DNA from: Candidatus Woesearchaeota archaeon
Lineage (GTDB): Archaea > Nanobdellota > Nanobdellia > Woesearchaeales > UBA12501
Direction of reading: 5' to 3'
NCBI GenBank assembly: GCA_014729495.1
Contig: WJJV01000094.1
Location: 1-36,975 of the forward strand
Length of the DNA: 36,975 nt
The position numbers and the translations under genes were made by a program. Position 1 is the first letter of the stretch. Each line of letters opens with the position of its first letter. Shown piece after piece: positions 1-9,725 of the stretch. Below the pieces are notes generated by a model. The model searched no databases, was not told the origin of the DNA, and saw nothing but the letters and a program-made list of their open reading frames with translations.

Positions 1-7
1 GGTTTAC

Positions 8-410
8 TCCTAGCCTCTCCGATACGGTGCTGCTATCCCTATGTCGGAGAGGTGGCGCTCAACTTTGGGCTCTGTTAGGCAGCAACAAGGACGAATACTG
101 AGTGTAGAGGGAAAACCAGTTACGTAAGTTCTGGTTTTCCCTTTACGAGTAGGGCAAATTGCGAAGCAATTTGACCGTGTATGAGTCCATTGTTGTTGCT
201 GCCGTAAAGACAATAGAATATCACTGATGATATATGAATCCAATGTTGCTGCTGCCTCCCTATAAGTTATAAGATTTCCTTTTTGGCCGTCTGCTGCCAG
301 TATTGTTGTTGCAAATGCAGAGCTTTTGCAACTAAGAAAATGCAAAGCATTTTCTGTTGCTGCCTACTTTAAAATAGAACTATCTCCACTTCCATTGTTG
401 CTGCTGCCAG
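8..410 (-). repeat. Composite hairpin-repeat element, copy A: GGCAGCA modules, two-slot scaffold, first unit of a hairpin array (continues off the left edge)
   Basis: Reverse complement contains GGCAGCAACAACAATGGACTCATACACGGTCAAATTGCTTCGCAATTTGCCCTACTCGTAAAGGGAAAACCAG...CTGGTTTTCCCTCTACACTCAGTATTCGTCCTTGTTGCTGCC, nearly identical to 26416-26610. Confidence 0.9.
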
Positions 411-431
411 AATATAGTTTAAGAAGATACA

Positions 432-1421
432 TCAAATCTTACTGATCTTGACATCAGGACAATTCTTCATGTCCTTCAAGGCCTGGCTCCATGAGAGCAG
501 CCTGTTCTTTGCGCCATGGTGCTGAATGACGCTCTCTGCCTGGACAAGCCCCAGCTTCATGCAGAACTCAATATCCTTATCCTTGATTATTCCTGTGACA
601 AAGCCTGATGCGAATGCGTCTCCTGCTCCAGTTGTCTCTACAACCTCTATGTCTCTTGACTTTATGGAGTAGATGTTGATGCCATCAGAACAGAATGCGC
701 CTTTTGAGCCCTGTGTTATGACTAAGATCTTAGGTCCGAGCTTCCTGATCTCAGATAGCAGTGTGTTGATATCAGTATCATAATCCATACCAGCAAGTAT
801 CGAAGCCTCTTCCTTGTTGAATATCAGCACATCTGTCTTCTTGAGGCAGGGCTTGAGCTTGCTCTTGCCTTTCTCTACCTCATATGTGCTGGGATTGAAA
901 GCTACCTTTATCTTGTTACCCAGGGCATATTCCATGAGCTTAAGGGATGTCTGGAATGATTTTCCAATCATTGAAGAGAAATAGAAGCACTTTGCCTTAA
1001 GCTTATTCTTGTTCAGTCTGCTGAGGTCAAGCTTGCTGCTCGCCTCCTTGTAAGCAAGGATGGTGCGGTCATGTTTCACACTGTCAAGGATGACAGAGTA
1101 ATTTGTCTTGTCATCTGATTTTGTTCCTATGAAATCAATGCCATGCTTCTTCAGGTCCTGGACAACCATCTCTCCATTCATGTCATCTCCTATATTGCCG
1201 CAGTATGCTGTCTTAAGGCCCAGTTTGGAGAAACTCGCAGCAGTATTGGTTCCACCTCCGCCTGTGGTGAAGTTGAGATCCTTTATGAGCATCTTTGATC
1301 CAAGAGGATAACATGTCAGAAATTCCTCTGTCTTGTGGTGCTTTGCCTTAACAACCTTATCCTTGTGGGTGTTCACAAATACATCAACAGTCGCAGAACC
1401 TATTGTTATTACATCATACAT
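432..1421 (-). CDS. PfkB-family carbohydrate/nucleoside kinase
   Basis: 329 aa ORF; N-terminal GGGGTNTAASFSKLG and C-terminal ETTGAGDAFASGFV signatures of the PfkB/ribokinase family. Confidence 0.9.
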   Translation of the reverse strand: MYDVITIGSATVDVFVNTHKDKVVKAKHHKTEEFLTCYPLGSKMLIKDLNFTTGGGGTNTAASFSKLGLKTAYCGNIGDDMNGEMVVQDLKKHGIDFIGTKSDDKTNYSVILDSVKHDRTILAYKEASSKLDLSRLNKNKLKAKCFYFSSMIGKSFQTSLKLMEYALGNKIKVAFNPSTYEVEKGKSKLKPCLKKTDVLIFNKEEASILAGMDYDTDINTLLSEIRKLGPKILVITQGSKGAFCSDGINIYSIKSRDIEVVETTGAGDAFASGFVTGIIKDKDIEFCMKLGLVQAESVIQHHGAKNRLLSWSQALKDMKNCPDVKISKI

Positions 1422-1517
1422 ATTGAGCCTCTTTTATTGCTTTGCTGGAGATGAAGAGAGAAGCATACTTTAAAAAATTTATGAAAAAAAGAAAAAAATG
1501 GTATCTTCCATCCGTGT

Positions 1518-1952
1518 CTATTTCTCCTCAGCCAGCTCCACAATCACCTTTACAGCGACTATAAGAACTGCAGGCACGAGGAATATTATCAGGTATGTCA
1601 GCATTGACCTGAGGAATGCTCCGCTGCCGAACACGAACTTGTCTATTGTCAGTGAGACAACATTCATTGCAGGCGCGACAACCATCAATGCTATGGCTGC
1701 AATCAGGAATTCAGACATTTCCTTGTGCTGGATGTTAAGCAGACCTATTATCAGTCCGAGTATAACCAGGACGAACATTATCCTAAGGCTCCAGCTTGGA
1801 GATATCTGCTCTGAGAAAAGTCCCAGAACTAAAGCCAGAATCACTCCGATAAGAAAGGAGTAATGGCCCACCTTCCTGTTGACTCCTAGAACAGACGGTT
1901 TACTCTTTTTCTTGGCCAAATTATCACCTCTATTTGTTTGTTGAAAACACAA
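1518..1952 (-). CDS. Small multi-pass membrane protein, unknown function
   Basis: 144 aa ORF with about four hydrophobic segments; an internal Met (MSEFL..) or the upstream start is possible. Confidence 0.65.
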   Translation of the reverse strand: MCFQQTNRGDNLAKKKSKPSVLGVNRKVGHYSFLIGVILALVLGLFSEQISPSWSLRIMFVLVILGLIIGLLNIQHKEMSEFLIAAIALMVVAPAMNVVSLTIDKFVFGSGAFLRSMLTYLIIFLVPAVLIVAVKVIVELAEEK

Positions 1953-2171
1953 TTATCAATGATTAAGCTGCTGTTGTTTATAAATATTTTGCAAATGCCG
2001 GGTGTGTGTTGAAGCCAGAGTCAATCTCATCAGATCAGCTGCAGGCTGGCTCAAGCAGCCCAAGCGATTGATATCAGCACTTATTGCCATCATGAAATAT
2101 ATACTCAAAAATACATAATCCAAAAGTTTTTTATATCAAGCCCTAAATTCCTTGATTTCTGGTGAGATAAT

Positions 2172-4403
2172 ATGTCTTACGAACTCATAATAACAGAGAA
2201 GCCGCAGAGTGCCAAGAAGATCGCTGATGCTCTTTCTGACGGCAAGCCTATAAAGAAAGACATAAACAAGGTTCCCTATTATGAGATTACTCATGGCAAG
2301 GATGATATTGTCATAGGTTCTGCAGTAGGACATCTTTACGCGCTTGAGGAAAAGGACAAGAAAGGCTGGACATATCCTGTGTTTGATGTTGAATGGAAGC
2401 CAGCATACAAGGTCAACAAGGCAGCCAAGTTCTCTTCAAAGTATGTCACTGCATTGAAGAAACTCTGCAAGGATGCAGACAAGATAACAGTCGCTACAGA
2501 CTATGACATTGAAGGAGAAGTGATAGGGCTTAATGTTGTCAGGCATATCTGCAAGAAGAAGGATGCCAGAAGGATGAAGTATTCAACCCTCACTAAGGAA
2601 GAGCTGAGGAAATCATATGATGATGTATCCCCCCATCTTGACTGGGGCCAGGCAAATGCAGGAGAGACAAGGCATATGCTTGACTATTATTATGGAATTA
2701 ATCTCTCAAGAGCGTTAAGCCTTTCAGTAAAGGCAGCAGGAAGCTTCAAGATTCTCAGTGCAGGAAGGGTGCAGGGGCCTGCGCTCAAGATAGTGGTTGA
2801 TAGAGAGAAGGAGATAAAAGCATTCAAGCCAGAGCCTTTCTGGCAGATAGAGCTGCACGGAAAAACAAAAGAGACTCCTATAACAGCCAATCATATTGAG
2901 GACAAGTTCTGGGACAAGAAGAAGGCTGATGATGTCATGAAGAAAGTGGACGGCCAGAAGGCATTCATAGACAAGACAGACAAGAAGCAGTTCAATCAGG
3001 CACCTCCAAACCCGTTTGATCTTACATCAATGCAGATTGAGGCGTACAGGACAATGAAGATGTCTCCTAAGGAGACTCTTGCTATTGCACAGGAGCTGTA
3101 TCTTGCAGGACTCATATCCTATCCAAGGACATCTTCCCAGAAGCTTCCTCCAAGCATAGACTACAGAAAGATACTCACAAACATCCAGAAGCAGCAGTTC
3201 TACAAGGCATTTGCTGACAAGCTTCTATCAAAGTCAAGTTTAAAGCCTAATGAAGGAAAGAAGTCAGATCCTGCGCATCCTGCAATATACCCTACAGGAA
3301 ATATAGCCCACATTGACGGAAGGAAGGCAAAGCTGTATGATCTCATAATGAGAAGGTTTCTCGCTACATTCGGGGATCCTGCTGTAAGAGAGACTGTCAC
3401 AATAACAATAGATGTAAACAACGAGAAGTTTATAACAAAAGGCACAAGGACAATAGAGAAGGGATGGCATGAGTTCTACGGCCATTTTGTCAAGATTGAG
3501 GAAGAGGAACTGCCTGTTGTTGAGAAAGGTGAGGAGATCCAGGTAGATGATATTGAGATGCTGGAGAAAGAGACCCAGCCGCCGAAGAGATACACACCTG
3601 CTTCCATTATCAAGGCGCTTGAGAAGAAAGGTCTGGGAACAAAAGCGACAAGAGCATCCATAGTTGATGCATTGTATGGCAGGGGATATATCATTGACAA
3701 GGCAATAAAAGCGACAGACCTTGGCATAAAGACCTGCGAGACATTGCAGAAGTACATGCCCACAATCCTTGACGAAGAGCTTACAAGGTATTTTGAGGAA
3801 GAGATGGATCATATAAGGGAAGGCGAAAAGAAGGGACAGAAAGTTCTTGATGAAGCAAAGACTATGCTCAATGAGGTGCTGACAGATCTTAAGACCAAAG
3901 AGAAGCAGATCGGCAAGGAACTTCTTGAATCCCATAAGGAATCTCTTGCCAAAGCAAGCTATATCGGGCCCTGCCCTAACTGTAAGGATGGGATCCTTGA
4001 GATCAGGAAGGGGAAGTTCGGAAGGTTCATAGCATGCAACAATTATCCTGATTGCAAGACAACATTCTCCCTGCCGAACAAAGGCATGGTGAAATCACTC
4101 AAGAAGGAATGCCCTGAATGCGGGATGGCTTTGATAAGCATACAGTATCCAAGGAAAAGGCCTCAGGAAGTATGCATAAACCCCGAATGTCCTTCAAAGA
4201 AGATTGATGAGGAAAAGGCAAAGGCAGAGGAAAAGCCATGTCCTAAATGCGATGATGGAAAGCTGATAGTCAGGAAGTCTATGTACGGCTCATTCTTAGG
4301 GTGTTCTAACTATCCAAAGTGCAGGTACACAGAGAAGCTTACTGAGATTGCAGAGAAGCAGGAGAAGGAAAAGGTTGAGAAGGCTGTTGAGGATAGCAGT
4401 TAG
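2172..4403 (+). CDS. topA: DNA topoisomerase I (type IA) with C-terminal zinc fingers
   Basis: 743 aa; TOPRIM N-terminus (LIITEKPQSAKKIADAL, ATDYDIEGEVIG), catalytic region GLISYPRTSSQKLP, C-terminal CPNC..CNNYPDC, CPEC..C and CPKC..CSNYPKC fingers. Confidence 0.96.
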   Translation: MSYELIITEKPQSAKKIADALSDGKPIKKDINKVPYYEITHGKDDIVIGSAVGHLYALEEKDKKGWTYPVFDVEWKPAYKVNKAAKFSSKYVTALKKLCKDADKITVATDYDIEGEVIGLNVVRHICKKKDARRMKYSTLTKEELRKSYDDVSPHLDWGQANAGETRHMLDYYYGINLSRALSLSVKAAGSFKILSAGRVQGPALKIVVDREKEIKAFKPEPFWQIELHGKTKETPITANHIEDKFWDKKKADDVMKKVDGQKAFIDKTDKKQFNQAPPNPFDLTSMQIEAYRTMKMSPKETLAIAQELYLAGLISYPRTSSQKLPPSIDYRKILTNIQKQQFYKAFADKLLSKSSLKPNEGKKSDPAHPAIYPTGNIAHIDGRKAKLYDLIMRRFLATFGDPAVRETVTITIDVNNEKFITKGTRTIEKGWHEFYGHFVKIEEEELPVVEKGEEIQVDDIEMLEKETQPPKRYTPASIIKALEKKGLGTKATRASIVDALYGRGYIIDKAIKATDLGIKTCETLQKYMPTILDEELTRYFEEEMDHIREGEKKGQKVLDEAKTMLNEVLTDLKTKEKQIGKELLESHKESLAKASYIGPCPNCKDGILEIRKGKFGRFIACNNYPDCKTTFSLPNKGMVKSLKKECPECGMALISIQYPRKRPQEVCINPECPSKKIDEEKAKAEEKPCPKCDDGKLIVRKSMYGSFLGCSNYPKCRYTEKLTEIAEKQEKEKVEKAVEDSS

Positions 4404-4495
4404 CATTAGATTTCTAAGAGATTATCATGGGTCTTATAAGTGTATTAACTTTTTCTATCTCTAAGGAAAAAACTAAAAAAAGAAAACAAAGATTA

Positions 4496-5884
4496 TCAGC
4501 TTACCTCAAGATTGGATACAATCACAGAATTGTTGAACAATCCAACTCCAATCACTCCCATCTCTCCAAGGCTTATGCTTCCGCTGGAATATTTCATGTC
4601 ATCATAGGCTTTTGCATAAGTCAGATCCCTGATATCAACAGTCTCTGTCTGAGGAGTTATGCTTGCGATCTCAAGTATGTGGGTGCTTCCATCATAGCAT
4701 GCCATAAGCATAACCTGTTCAAGATCACTCATTGCTGTTCCGCTGCAGGTTGAATTAGGAGCATAGAGCAGTCTCCCGTTGCAGTTGCCTGCAGTGTAGT
4801 CATCTCCAACAGTTATTGTGCTGTTGAAAAGGTAGAATGGTATTGTGACCTTCTTGTTCTCCAGGTTAAGGAAGCTGACTTCAGCATCATTGCCGTAAGC
4901 ACCAAAGCTTATGTCAGAAGAACTTCCTGTTGCAGTAAGAGATCCATTCAGTGTCTGAATTGTTACAAGGTTTTCTCCTACATAGACCTTGGCTGAACTT
5001 CCGCCAATGCTTATCCGGACATCACTGCAACTGAAGGTAGCTGTGTCATTGACTTGGGTGGTGTTCTCCTCAGATGTTGCATTTCCTATGCAAGCACCTC
5101 CCTCACAGCCGTATGGGCACTCAACCAGAGTCTTGTTGTAGTCACCCTCTTTTGTGCATGTGAACTCATAAAGTTTTCCTGTAGCAGGGTCACAAGCATC
5201 CCACATAGCAAAGGTGCCCTCTGAATCTTTTGTCAAACCCTGTGTGTAGATTTCAAATCCTCTGTCAGAATCCTTGCATTCGGTTAAATTGGTTGTTTCA
5301 TTCACTTCAGTGGAGTTTGTTGTTTCCTGGCAGCTCTGATTGTATTCTGCCACATAGCTGTCATATTCTGTCTTTAAGCTCTCTGCTTCAGCAATAGCTT
5401 TGTCATAAGCAGTCTTAAGCTCTGATATCTTGTTTTTTATAAGTGTGCAATCATCTATATCTGTGCCAGGACATCCCTTGCTTGCCATCACATCAAAAGT
5501 GACATTTGTCCTTCCAAGATGCCTTGTGAACTGCTCGTAAAGGAAAGCGCAGTTATATCCCCTGCTTATAAGCAGATTCCTGAATGAACTATAGGTATCT
5601 GTGTAATAATCATTCTTAGGGGCAATACCTTGGGGAACAGCAGACGGGGTGCTGCAGTCTTTTGACAGCATTACATCCTTTGTCGCAGCAAATCTTCCAT
5701 AATGTATTGAGTAAGTTCTTACCAGATCTTCGCATGTGAATGTGCTGTATCTTTCAAAAATAGTATCATATTCTATTGAAGTGAATGCATCTCCTGCGAT
5801 ATCTTCATCTGTCTCGCAGCCAGATGTCATAAACATTCCAATAAGAACCATGCAAGAAATAATCATCAATCCTATTCTTTTCAT
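4496..5884 (-). CDS. Secreted lipoprotein-like protein with Cys-rich domain
   Basis: 462 aa; N-terminal signal and lipobox-like MKRIGLMIISCMVLIGMFMTSGCETDED; Cys-rich segment CKDSDRGFEIYTQGLTKD...CPYGCEGGACIG. Confidence 0.75.
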   Translation of the reverse strand: MKRIGLMIISCMVLIGMFMTSGCETDEDIAGDAFTSIEYDTIFERYSTFTCEDLVRTYSIHYGRFAATKDVMLSKDCSTPSAVPQGIAPKNDYYTDTYSSFRNLLISRGYNCAFLYEQFTRHLGRTNVTFDVMASKGCPGTDIDDCTLIKNKISELKTAYDKAIAEAESLKTEYDSYVAEYNQSCQETTNSTEVNETTNLTECKDSDRGFEIYTQGLTKDSEGTFAMWDACDPATGKLYEFTCTKEGDYNKTLVECPYGCEGGACIGNATSEENTTQVNDTATFSCSDVRISIGGSSAKVYVGENLVTIQTLNGSLTATGSSSDISFGAYGNDAEVSFLNLENKKVTIPFYLFNSTITVGDDYTAGNCNGRLLYAPNSTCSGTAMSDLEQVMLMACYDGSTHILEIASITPQTETVDIRDLTYAKAYDDMKYSSGSISLGEMGVIGVGLFNNSVIVSNLEVS

Positions 5885-6008
5885 AAAAACACCTCGTTTG
5901 TAGTTTAATTATAGCTGGTCTGATCTTATTATTGATATTAAATATCAAAAATGTCCAGACCATAAAAGAAAATATTAATATGTTATTTAAATTTTTCTTA
6001 AATCCTGC

Positions 6009-6839
6009 TCAGATAAGGCTCTGCTCTATTGCAGCAGCAAGCACAACAAGGATGACTCCCACTGTGAGCAGGATGAGCGCGTCAGTCAGAACATGGTAGA
6101 ATCTTTTTGAGTGAAGCTTCTCCCTCAGCACTGCTTTTGAGACAACCCCTCCGACAATCGCTGCAGAAAAATAGCTTACTGCTTCAGTTACCAGATGAGG
6201 CAGTGAAGGAAGCAGGATGAGAAAGAATGCAATGAATGGATTTGTTCCTTCGATGAAAGCTGATTCTCTTGCGATATAGCCAAAGACAATCCCCCATACA
6301 CTCGCATTCCATGTTATGAATAGTATGGCTCCTGCGCCATAGATAAGAGAAAGGAGCAGGCATACAAGAAGCACAAGGAGATTGTTGAGAAGTATTGACA
6401 TAAAAACTCCTGAATTGAATGCCTGGCCTGTTATGCCAGCCACTCTAAGCTGTGCAGGGAAAAGCTTGATCACAAGCATATCCGGAAGCACAACTGCTGT
6501 GAATGCATAGACAAAGAACACTCCAAGGAACATGAATATGTATATTATGAATATGTCCTTATGGTCCTTGAACAGCTGCCAGATATTGAGCTTCTTCTCT
6601 CTTATCTCTACATTCTCCTCATCCTGCAGAAGCCTGTTCAATGAGGGAATCAATAATATAGATGTGAATGCGACTGCCATAAGGCCTGTACTTGCTCCGA
6701 ATATGAGCCTTGCGCTCACTATCCCAATCAATGAATAGGCCACTCCAAGAAGAAAAGCAGAGCTGGGCTTCTTCTCTATCCACGAGGCCTTGAATATCTG
6801 CTCAAACACCATCTTTTGACTGAAGTGGGTATAATTCAT
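6009..6839 (-). CDS. SpoIIM/DUF95-like integral membrane protein (paralog 1)
   Basis: 276 aa; 5-6 TM segments; SWIEKKPSSAFLLGVAYSLIG, LLSLIYGAGAILFITWNASVWG and FSAAIVGGVVSKAV match the paralog at 9726-10568. Confidence 0.75.
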   Translation of the reverse strand: MNYTHFSQKMVFEQIFKASWIEKKPSSAFLLGVAYSLIGIVSARLIFGASTGLMAVAFTSILLIPSLNRLLQDEENVEIREKKLNIWQLFKDHKDIFIIYIFMFLGVFFVYAFTAVVLPDMLVIKLFPAQLRVAGITGQAFNSGVFMSILLNNLLVLLVCLLLSLIYGAGAILFITWNASVWGIVFGYIARESAFIEGTNPFIAFFLILLPSLPHLVTEAVSYFSAAIVGGVVSKAVLREKLHSKRFYHVLTDALILLTVGVILVVLAAAIEQSLI

Positions 6840-6975
6840 ATATAACTCTTTCTTAAAAAAAGAGACAACCGAAAGATTTAAATACTACATCTACTATTCT
6901 AGTATACGAAATCGTAAACTAGGGTATTATTGTTAAAGAAAAGTTTTGGGTTTGCGGTCTTGAGGAAGCTAAAAA

Positions 6976-9693
6976 ATGGGGAGAAGAGGTGATTTAGCGT
7001 ACATTATCTGTCTTGTTCTAATCCTTGCGCCATGCGCATTTGCATGGGAATCAGAGGTCAGTTCAAATGTATATTCTATCTATGAGACCAATTCTGCTGA
7101 TTTTGTAGTCAATGTGGACAATCCTCAGGAGAACAATGAGTCAATAAACACAGTATCTATAGAGGCCTCAGGATTCAGCATAAACTCAGCAGAGGAATCA
7201 AGCGGATGGAGGAACATGATTCAGGGAATGGATATTATGTGGGATATATTCATTCCATTCGGCGACCAGTTTGACTGGATAGAAAACCTTCCTTTCATAG
7301 ATCTCGGAATCAGCTCAGATGCGAATCAGAATTTCAGGTTCAATGCTTATGCTCATAAAGTAGATGATGACACAACATACAACTGGCCTGTGTCAAGCGA
7401 ATTCCATGATGACACAGATGACACTGAAGTCTTGACAATAACAGTGCTCAATGACTACACAGGCCCAGTTCTTTCCAACTGGACACCCGAGGATGGTGAC
7501 TTTGTAAAGCAGGGAACAGAGGATCTGCCAGCAAGCATCAATGCAACTGATCCTGAGACTGGAGTCAAACAGGTTTTCTTCAATTATATTGACTGCGCTG
7601 AAGCAGGCAACTCAAGCCAGAAAGTGTCAATCAATCTTACACATGACAGAGACATCTGGAGTGATATGACAGATGTATCACAGTATGATGATTCAACAGA
7701 AGTATGCTTCACATTCTTTGCAGAGAACAATGGCGGAGCAAGAAGCAATGTGTCAGGAGCCTTTATGATCGATGGCATTGCTCCTGAGATCACTCTTGTC
7801 GCTCCAGAAGATAATGCCAGGATGAACAGCCAGTCAGATTTTGAGTTCATAGCTGATGATAATCTTGCTGAGACAATGGAATGCGAGCTTCTTGTTGACA
7901 GCCAGGCGGAAGTGCAGGTCACAGCCATTGATGAGCAGGTCACAACTGTCCCTGTTACCAATGTGTCAGAAGGCCAGCATGAATGGGCAGTAAGGTGCAC
8001 TGATCTTGCTGGATGGGAAACAACAAGCGAGGCAAGAACTTACATACTTGACAGGACACCTCCAGAGATTGTCATGGATTCTCCTGAAAGCCCGATAATC
8101 GCAGAAAATACTGATCTAGAATTCACTGCAACAGATAATTTTGAGCTGGATGCTGTCGGCTATGTTGATCAGGCATGGAATATCATAGTCATTGACAAGT
8201 CAACCTATGCATCAATAAATGAATCACACTTCACAATAAGCACATCTGGCTGGTCTGAAGGGTACCATGAAGTATGGGTAGGAGCAAATGACACAGCAGG
8301 AAACAATGTGACCCAAAGGCATGACATAATAATTGACAAAACAGCGCCTGTTGTGAATCTCATAAGTCCGGCAAATCAGTCAGAATCAACAACACCAACA
8401 CCATTTACATTTGATGCTGATGATGATTATGATACAATGATTGACTGCACACTCTATGTTGATGATGCAGATACAGGGACAACAGTGGTGAATACAAGTC
8501 AGAATACAACATCCTTTATTGAAGGCGACATGATACCAGGAGACTATTACTGGAGAGTTGAATGTGAGGATGATGCAGGAAATATGGGAATAAGTGAAAC
8601 CTGGCTTGTAACTATAATTGACATAACAGGGCCTGAAATAACAATACATGATCCAGGCATGACAGTGAGAGGAAACGCAGTCAATCTCAATATAACTCTC
8701 TGGGACATAAGTGGAATAGATGACAGCTCAATAGCTGTTGAAGTTACAGATCCAAACGGCATTGTAATACCAATGACTGTCACAGAACAGGATGGATACT
8801 ACACTGGAAGCCTTATAACCACAGTAAACTCAGCCATAGGAGAATGGGATATATCAGTCTATGCAGAGGACACAGCAGGCAACGGCAACACACAGACTGG
8901 AGTGTTTGATGTAACATATGGCTATGAGGTGACAATAAACGCAGATCCAAGCTCTGCTCTCACAACAGATACAGTGAATGTATCAGGCTCAGTGAGGTTT
9001 GACAATGGAAGCACAGTGCCAGAGGAGTTTGTCACTCTTGTGCTGCCTGGCAATACAATACAGACAGCACTTGATGCTTCAACAGGAGCCTACACTATTT
9101 CAGATAACTTCCCTGCAGGAAGCCATGATCTCATAGCAACAATAACAGCAGGCAATGGATTCACATTCAATGCAACAACAGGCATCAGCATAAGCAATCC
9201 TTCAAGCGGCGGAGAAACAGAAGGGGGCGGAGATGATGATGACGATGATGATGACGATGATGGAGGATCAAGCGGATTCCAATGCCCAGTGAACGAGTGC
9301 TATGAGGACGGCGAGTGCGTGCAATGCTCAGAATCGGATGATGGCATAGAATCAAAGATTGAGGTGAGCAATGAAGGAACACCACCTTCAGATGGCAGCT
9401 CTGGTCTTGTGTATTACTGCGGAGACGCAGACTGCGATTACTCAGAGGATTGTGAGAATTGTCCAGAGGACTGCGGAGAATGCGAGGATGAATCATTGCC
9501 AGCAACTGGAAAAGCAACAGGATTCTTCAGCTTTGAGAAGATAAGCTCAAACCTATTCTGGTGGGTGCTGCTCATGCTGCTATCAATAATGTTCATGCTG
9601 GCATACATGAAGAGAAAAGGCCCTCCAGGATTCAGCAGAGATGACACTCTTGGACTTGATGATTACCTTGAGAGAATGAACAGAAATCAATAA
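6976..9693 (+). CDS. Large secreted/surface protein with Ig-like repeats, poly-Asp linker, Cys/Asp-rich motif and C-terminal TM anchor
   Basis: 905 aa; signal peptide; repeated ...APEITLVAPEDNARMNSQSDFEFIADD / APVVNLISPANQSESTTPTPFTFDADD units; DDDDDDDDDD; CGDADCDYSEDCENCPEDCGEC; TM near the C-terminus. Confidence 0.85.
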   Translation: MGRRGDLAYIICLVLILAPCAFAWESEVSSNVYSIYETNSADFVVNVDNPQENNESINTVSIEASGFSINSAEESSGWRNMIQGMDIMWDIFIPFGDQFDWIENLPFIDLGISSDANQNFRFNAYAHKVDDDTTYNWPVSSEFHDDTDDTEVLTITVLNDYTGPVLSNWTPEDGDFVKQGTEDLPASINATDPETGVKQVFFNYIDCAEAGNSSQKVSINLTHDRDIWSDMTDVSQYDDSTEVCFTFFAENNGGARSNVSGAFMIDGIAPEITLVAPEDNARMNSQSDFEFIADDNLAETMECELLVDSQAEVQVTAIDEQVTTVPVTNVSEGQHEWAVRCTDLAGWETTSEARTYILDRTPPEIVMDSPESPIIAENTDLEFTATDNFELDAVGYVDQAWNIIVIDKSTYASINESHFTISTSGWSEGYHEVWVGANDTAGNNVTQRHDIIIDKTAPVVNLISPANQSESTTPTPFTFDADDDYDTMIDCTLYVDDADTGTTVVNTSQNTTSFIEGDMIPGDYYWRVECEDDAGNMGISETWLVTIIDITGPEITIHDPGMTVRGNAVNLNITLWDISGIDDSSIAVEVTDPNGIVIPMTVTEQDGYYTGSLITTVNSAIGEWDISVYAEDTAGNGNTQTGVFDVTYGYEVTINADPSSALTTDTVNVSGSVRFDNGSTVPEEFVTLVLPGNTIQTALDASTGAYTISDNFPAGSHDLIATITAGNGFTFNATTGISISNPSSGGETEGGGDDDDDDDDDDGGSSGFQCPVNECYEDGECVQCSESDDGIESKIEVSNEGTPPSDGSSGLVYYCGDADCDYSEDCENCPEDCGECEDESLPATGKATGFFSFEKISSNLFWWVLLMLLSIMFMLAYMKRKGPPGFSRDDTLGLDDYLERMNRNQ

Positions 9694-9725
9694 ATATTTA
9701 ATATTTCTTCATTTTTCATGATCAA

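Noticed and set aside
10-345. 111-aa minus ORF across copy A
   Set aside because: It runs through hairpins and repeat modules; the composition is repeat-derived and not conserved in copies B or C, so it is treated as spurious.
3264-3935. 223-aa minus ORF
   Set aside because: Shadow ORF antisense to topA.
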